A stretch of 64,000 bases of DNA from Lutraria lutraria. Lineage: Eukaryota; Mollusca; Bivalvia; Venerida; Mactridae. The number at the start of each line of letters is the position of its first letter. Position 1 is the first letter of the stretch. Made by a program: the position numbers and the translations under genes. Under the pieces are notes generated by a model, which was given only the letters and a program-made list of their open reading frames with translations, had not been told where the DNA came from and did not search any database. The stretch spans positions 1,877,053 through 1,941,052 of the forward strand of contig OZ026835.1 of assembly GCA_964023205.1 (NCBI GenBank). The letters are read 5' to 3'. This document shows, one piece after another, positions 57,802-64,000 of the stretch.

Positions 57802-60502
57802 ATGGCGTATGGAGGACGTCCTCGAATAAAAATGTCAGATGAAATATTCGATTTCGTTTGTACTGTGTGCGCACGAGAAAACAAGACTTTACAAGCTGTG
57901 ACATATTGTATAGAATGTGGTGAATATTGTTGTCAGACATGTACCGACTTTCACAAGAAGATTCGATATTTAAACGGTCACAATCTTATGGATGTCAGTC
58001 AAGCAACCCAAGCGACAAGTCAACAGTCCAACATCTTGACAGAATTTCCGACAGAAAAATGCAGTAAACATACAAACAAAGTAATAGATATGTATTGTGA
58101 ATATCACGATGAAGTTGGATGTTATAATTGTTTCATTAAAGATCACAAGTGAGTATTACTCTGTTCATGTACATTGTGTATGACATGTATAAAGTTATAA
58201 TTGAGGACAAAACTACAATAAACAATTCATATCATTACTGAACGCATTATATAAATATCGATTTTATGCTATTTTACAAAAGAAAGATATTTGTCAGGAT
58301 TTGTAATATGAGTCATCCTGAGAACTGTAGCCAGTCAACATTTTTTACTGTTGACTGCCTTGACATCGGGTGTTTCCGTAGTGAACGTTCGGTAACAATC
58401 AGTACATGCCAGCCAAGGCGGTGTCGGGGTGACCCTTCACCTCGGGACAACAGTTTTGAGTGTTCCACAAATGCCCATGAAATATCTGTATACATCGAAA
58501 GGCGGAGCCGCGATTCAATTATTTAATACATAATTATGTTCTCATAGTTAATCAGATATCTTACATTATAACCAATACGTCGTGTTTTCTTTTTTCGGTA
58601 TGTGGATTTTACGTATTAATGTATTCTGCTGTACAATAGAAATAATGAGTGATCATGTTTAAACATTAACAATACATACACAATGAACGAGACTTGTTTT
58701 TAATTCATAATCATAAAATTGTGCATTTCACAAAGAAATGTTTTGTTTGTAATATATACAAATGTTCGCTTTGTCTTGTAAAAAGCAGCCATTTGTTTAT
58801 ATTTTGATATTGTACAATATAGAAATAAATATTTAGAAGAAGCTTGTATCGGAAGAGTTAGTCTGCACATTTCTGAGTCTTATCTCAGTACGGCTGATGT
58901 CACAAGAGAATAATACATTAGTACATACATACTTTTATTCAGCAAATCGGCATTAATAGCCTGCGGCCATTTACAAACATGACTTTGGCAAAGACACGCA
59001 TGCATACGAACACACATAAATACAATTCCAGTTGAATCATAACACGGACAGTCTATTTCTAATAAATGATCTACATGTAAAGGTGATTCTGAACAAAAGC
59101 TGCAGTTTAATTATGCGTTTGGTAGTATAATAAATCCCATTACAATTTTAGATCTTGTCAAGGCAATTACATTCACTCAGTGCCAGATATGATTGACACC
59201 TTATTCAAGTTGTCTGACTGTAAGCGGACGCATATTCTTCTTAAAGATATGATGGTTTCCATGGAAATACAAAGTAAATCAAAAGATATCCAACTTCAGG
59301 CGTTAAAAAAAGCAAAGGAAGAAACACTGGACAAAGTCTTGATGTTCAAAAAAGCTTTAGAAGCTATTATTAGAAACATTGCAGTGTCTTCAAAGAGAGA
59401 GGTAGAAGCTGTATACAAGGAACTTGAAAATGACATTCTAACAGGACAACACAACGTTGATAGTATGTGTCAAGATTTACAAGCAACTAATGAAAAACTG
59501 AAGCAATCAGAGGAAAATAGAGCTCAGCGTTTTGTTTGTTCAAAACTTGCTGAAGAAAAGATGAAAGTCGCAGACAGTGAGAAGAATAAGCAATTGCAAC
59601 ATGATACGGAAAAACAAATATCATTCATTCCAAACCAATCATTGATGGAATATATCAAAGATGTTCAAAGTATAGGTCAAGTAAAGAAATATGCAATACA
59701 GAAAGGTGACCATCTCTACAAGGTCATGGAAAGAAGAAACATTCAACTGTCTGACGATCGTACTAAATGCTTCTCCTTTGGTTGTTGTTTGTTCCTTGAT
59801 AACCAACTGCTTGTCACAGACTGCAACAATAAGAAACTAAAACGTATTGATCTACAGAACATGTCAGTTGTGGACTATTGTATTTTAGATTCGTGCCCGC
59901 GTGGTGTATGTTGTATCAGTAAATATGAAGTTGCTGTTGCATGTCGTGATGACGCAAAGATCCAGTTTGTTTCTGTTGATAACATGATGACAACAACACG
60001 ACAAATTAGAATGTCTCACGATTGTCATGGTATTGCTTTCAAGGATGGCAAACTTTACGTGACAGATGATAATAAATCGCTCTTTGTTTATGATATGACT
60101 GGTACCCTGTTGAAAACCATCGTGTGTGATAATGCTGGGAAGAAATTGTTCGACAGTAGCAGACTTGTTACATTTAATGAAAGCGGTAACAGAATGTTTG
60201 TTGGTGGTGGTTGCAATGGAATTGTGTGTTTCGATGGGCTGGGGAAGCATATGTTTACTATAAAAGACAGTGACTTAAACTATGTAGAGGGCGTATGTGT
60301 TGATGGTAGAGGAAACATGTTCGTGGTCGAGGGCTTGTCTCATAATGTAGTACAATTCCGTGAAGATGGGACGAAACGTGGTGTTGTTGTGGCGAAAGAT
60401 GATGGATTACAATATCCGCATTCTGTGTGTTTTCATCGGGGATTAAATGCTTTGTTTGTTACTATGAATGATTGTGAAGTGAAAATGTTTGTACTGAAAT
60501 AA
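57802..60502 (+). CDS. RING-less TRIM-like protein (B-box1-B-box2-coiled coil-NHL), 565 aa
   Basis: Two coding exons, 57802-58148 and 59152-60502, with a GT-AG intron splitting a Lys codon inside B-box 2 (AA|A). The total of 1698 nt includes TAA. B-box 1: C20, C23, C36, C39, C44, C47, H51, H60. B-box 2: C87, H90, C99, C107, C110, H115, H124. Residues ~125-275 are charged and helical (coiled coil). From ~305 to the end are repeated blades with phrases like NQLLVTDCNNKKLKRIDL and GNMFVVEGLSHNVVQF, as in NHL/TRIM2/3/56-type propellers. No RING precedes the B-boxes: the ATG at 57802 is only 19 codons from the first zinc Cys, and upstream sequence is non-coding in frame. Without RING it is unlikely to be a ubiquitin ligase on its own. 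Bivalves have many such genes, often linked to innate immunity; the role of this one is unknown. Confidence 0.92.
58920..59010 (-). mobile_element. 3' end of a non-LTR element in the TRIM-like intron
   Basis: On the minus strand: AAATGGCCGCAGGCTATTAATG then CCGATTTGCTGAATAAAAGTATGTATGTAC. A unique 3' end plus (GTAT)n tail resembles the element at 51450 in design but not in sequence. The rest of the intron (58149-58919, 59011-59151) shows nothing recognisable. Confidence 0.45.
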
Positions 60503-60643
60503 ACAGAGCCATTTACTGATAAACGAAAAACAATTGTACATTTAATATGTAGAATGAGTTTGTAAAACATAAACCTGTATGCACAGTCGTACATATGAAT
60601 TTTCATTTTATTTTTTATTTTGATGTATATTGTTCAGAATGTC

Positions 60644-60649
60644 AATAAA
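60644..60649 (+). terminator. Polyadenylation signal of the TRIM-like gene
   Basis: AATAAA 142 bases after the stop codon, followed by a T-rich stretch (TTTCTTTTTAATTC). It is the first canonical signal after the gene. Confidence 0.65.
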
Positions 60650-60654
60650 TTTCT

Positions 60655-63600
60655 TTTTAATTCTAATTTTTATTTGTTTTACAGTGTGTTTTGTTTTCAT
60701 CATTATAAAGTTTATTTGATGTGTCAGAATTTGAAAAATATATAAATATAATACATGTAAGTATGTTTTTTGAAATCTACTGATACATATTAATCAGAAA
60801 GACAAATACATGTGACTTTCAATGACTTAGAGACATGTACGATATATACATGAACTTTAGTGCATCTTTGGTGGTTTATTGCAGTGCTCCAGATGATTAC
60901 TAGTATTGGGGACCATGAGTATTTCACTCACTCACTTCATATGGATATGAATAAGGCTGCAATATCATCAGGTCTATGCTGCCATTTACACGTGACGTGT
61001 ACGTAAGTGGACACGTATATTTATAACGTGTAACACTATGTAACATGTCCGTGTCGTATCTGATCATTTTGCGCTGATTCGCAAGTTATCTGGACTATTG
61101 TTTAAAATAGTGTGCAAACTGTTTGAAAAAAGCGTGTCGACTCGGTAAGGTCATTATATCGTAAACTGACTCCCTGCATGCATAACTAAAGACAATATAC
61201 AGTCAAAATCAGTGGCAACTTCTTGGACATAATTATACTAAGAGAAGGTTGCTGTCAGAGTATTCCGCCTGATGGTTTTACGTTTGTACGGTGTAATTTT
61301 AATTTTGTTGTGTTCGGAAGAACCGGCGCAAAAATAAAATATCACCCTCAAACTTTTTTTTTTATTCCATTTTTTTTCAGAAATTAGGACCGGCGGTTTT
61401 GTAAAACGAAAGATAAAAACCTCTGGCCTTTAACATCGAATATAGAGCAAGTTCTTACATCTTATATAAACTTCTCTCAATGACTGATTTCTGCATTTTT
61501 TACCAGCACTCGCGCAGAATGAAGGGATTGTCGATTCGAACCCGCAGCGTCCGGGTTAGATGTCTAACGTTCTGGCCCTACACCACTGCACCTCCCACTG
61601 CTCCACTGAAACGAAGAAAAGGACAGACATTCTTCTTATCATGGAACAATAAACTTCTTTATCTGACAGAATGTTCATGATAGCGAGTACTTAAGTATAT
61701 ACATGCATATACTTTAAACTGTCGTTGAAATACATCAACGCCTTTGTTTTGTCTATGAGAATGCAAATCCATGCGTCATTAAAGTGTGTCATGTTTGTTT
61801 TCATGTATACATAAAGAGTATTTACAAACCTTTTCAGGACTGCGTGATTTCATATTTGTCTTGTAAAGTATGATTAGCAATTACAATTCTTGAACCATTG
61901 TAAGATTCTAGTATGAGGAAGTTAAATTATTTTTAGATTTCATTATAATACATGTTTTCACAAGGAAGTATAATTGTTTTTAGATTTCAGTATGAATGTA
62001 TGAGGAAGTGAAATTCGTTCAAGTTTATTAAAAAGTAAATTAATGTATGGAGAAGTATTGTTCCTTTCAAACACCGGATTGCTTTTTGTACAGTTTTTGA
62101 TAAGATGGATAAATATTAATCTGGAATTTTATCATCTTGAAACTTCAAAACATGAACAATAGCAATGATCATAAACATACATAAGCTATTTGTGTAGGGT
62201 TTCTTGCTTAATAATTTGCCTAAACCGAAATTCCTTCAAACAAGTAATTTACCCAAAGATGAAGTCGAAGAAAAAGGAAATCAATGAAACTCATGTTGTT
62301 TTCTTTCAGTAGGTGTTGGCAATAACAGAACCACCCAGATCAATGAACTATTATTTAAGACACACAATTCTATAAATATATTCAAGCATTCGACTTAAAC
62401 ACACGAACAATATCATGTATCGCTGGAAATATTTTGAAAAATTTTTTCCAATAAATTCCAAAATTCCCGCAACAAATGGGGTTGGAGTATTGTGAGAATT
62501 AAAACATTGTTACATTTAGTTTAACTGAAAGGTTCAAATATTATGATTCCGTTACCTTTTCCCAGTCTGAAAGCAGACACTTCATTTGCTGAATCACACA
62601 AATTCGTAAAGATCGAAAAATCAAGACCTAACACTCAGGCCTATTTTGCCTGTCTACCTATATTTACTATGCGTAACACGAAACTCATATATTTCATATG
62701 CGTGGATAAATATATAGACTAAACCCCCTGAAAACTGGACTCCCTGAAAATCGGGACCATAGCCGCCAAACAGGCGGTTAAACAACATATAAATAAATAG
62801 AATAATTGATGTATGAATGACTCTATCTTTGAGGCAAATAATTTCATATTCAAATTTTAGGACATTGGCTTGTAGTTTGAGTTCAATATATGAACGTTCT
62901 ATGTTTAGACTAATATAGATTGTTGTCTCATTTGGGTTGGATACTAAATTACATGTACATTATACATGTACCTATTTGTGTCCGTACGTTATCAAACTTC
63001 GACGTAAAGGTTAGCTTTAACACGGATATACTATCATACATATCAAATTATGACATTGTTTAACGATGGTTTCTTTATTACAGTCAACTAAGTATTAATT
63101 TGTGGTTAGAAACAGCATATAACGATGGTAATCTTATGTTCTTGCTACGTAAAATGATACTGAAGACTAGTCTAATTATGCGGACATTTACTGCAAAAGT
63201 GGTAACTTAATCCTCGGTAAGGTAGACAAATAATTCTTATTGGAATATACTAGTACACAGGTCAAACAATGTCCATGGTGGCCATTAACCCAACCGATCC
63301 CATTTGTTCTGCCAACTTCAGGCTTTTGGTTTTGGGCAATGTATTCTTTCCATATGCAATGTATTTTCATTTTCTTATCAACCAAATCTCAGAAAATACA
63401 AATTATCATTTTTTATTCTGTTAATCTACCGACCCCTACCAACTCACTGTAAAAACACATTACTGATGTCTAGTAAAGTCATTTGGTAACAATCTTAGAC
63501 CTGTCGATGACGGTGTGTTATATCACACATGGACTTGCAAAAATTGGATATTTGGTGTCATATGTTAAAAACTGCTCAAAAATTAACTGAAGGTTTCAAT

Positions 63601-64000
63601 AAAATTTGATTTAATTGCAATGAAACAAAATCCGCTTTAAAACAATAATCTCTGAAATGTGAAAAAAGATTTAAAGCGCATCAAGCTGACATCGGCTTTC
63701 TAGATAAGTTCAATTTTTAGGCTGTAATAACTAAGAAAAGGGTTCTGAAAGAAATTTATCAACATCCGTCTGCGATTATTTTTGTTTTGATCATCTCTTG
63801 CGTATTTGTTAGAGAACAGTCACGTACGGAGATTTCTAACTTCTGTCAATAAAAAGTCAACAGGCTCAATAACAATGGGAGCATTGAAGGACCAGAGTAG
63901 GTTCCAACCATTTACGGGACAGAAATAGAACCAGCGTCAGTGGTCCATGTACCAACACTTATACAAAGAGCGGTCAAGTTTGTATGAATGTTCAGGGTAC
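60655..64000. other. Intergenic right end, no gene seen
   Basis: No coding feature is supportable. A tRNA-like repeat lies at about 61530-61610 on the minus strand, and a fragment related to the TIR element at 6337 lies near 62720-62760. Open frames of 60-70 codons near 63.2-63.5 kb overlap each other on both strands and look random. Confidence 0.5.
61530..61610 (-). repeat. tRNA-like SINE head
   Basis: On the minus strand: GGGAGGTGCAGTGGTGTAGG, then GAACGTTAGACATCTAACCC and GCGGGTTCGAATCG. The B box GGTTCGAATC is perfect and the A-box region fair. The acceptor ends pair only at GGGA/TCCC and the anticodon arm is too short, so it is a tRNA-derived SINE head and not a functional tRNA gene. 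Confidence 0.55.

Noticed and set aside
61530..61610. Functional tRNA gene
   Set aside because: B box is good, but the acceptor stem and anticodon arm do not pair properly. It fits a SINE head better.

Overview
The window reads as nuclear DNA of a mollusc, most likely a bivalve. It is AT-rich, genes have many short exons with GT-AG introns, and introns and spacers are full of dispersed repeats. These include elements with a hairpin-plus-CTAGTT 3' end, SINE-like tRNA-headed repeats, foldback elements and minisatellites. The species cannot be named from the sequence alone.

Region by region: (1) 1-14.3 kb holds a complete 15-coding-exon CTP synthase gene on the plus strand, encoding 598 residues with the full glutamine-amidotransferase triad. 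Its introns carry at least eight transposon-like insertions, including a roughly 1.5 kb element built from ~168-bp tandem units. (2) 14.3-24.6 kb is intergenic: SINEs, short inverted-repeat elements, a 719-bp TTAA-flanked element, a ~1.75 kb minisatellite of 40/43-bp units and two long foldback elements. (3) 26.1-30.9 kb and 38.5-43.0 kb are two copies of a segmental duplication, each with one intronless class A GPCR gene on the minus strand. The first gene is open. The second has an in-frame TAA in intracellular loop 2. Two large minisatellites (17-bp and 35-bp units) lie between the copies. (4) 44.7-48.1 kb is a decayed non-LTR retrotransposon on the minus strand with a 2A-like motif, a PHD finger, an APE endonuclease and a reverse transcriptase. 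(5) 52.2-53.5 kb holds a third, older paralogue of the GPCR, also minus and intronless. (6) 57.8-60.5 kb holds a two-exon TRIM-like gene with two B-boxes, a coiled coil and an NHL-like C-terminus but no RING. (7) 60.6-64 kb has no gene that I can see.

The genes do not form one pathway: CTP synthase is housekeeping pyrimidine metabolism, and the GPCR trio and the RING-less TRIM look like members of expanded families. The GPCR trio is the most interesting locus. All three lack the canonical DRY acid and the toggle-switch tryptophan in the same way, and one copy is interrupted by a single nonsense codon. Local history can be ordered from the sequence: old GPCR duplication, then the segmental duplication, then independent insertions (a mariner fragment in copy 1, a ~0.7 kb insert in copy 2) and independent minisatellite expansion.
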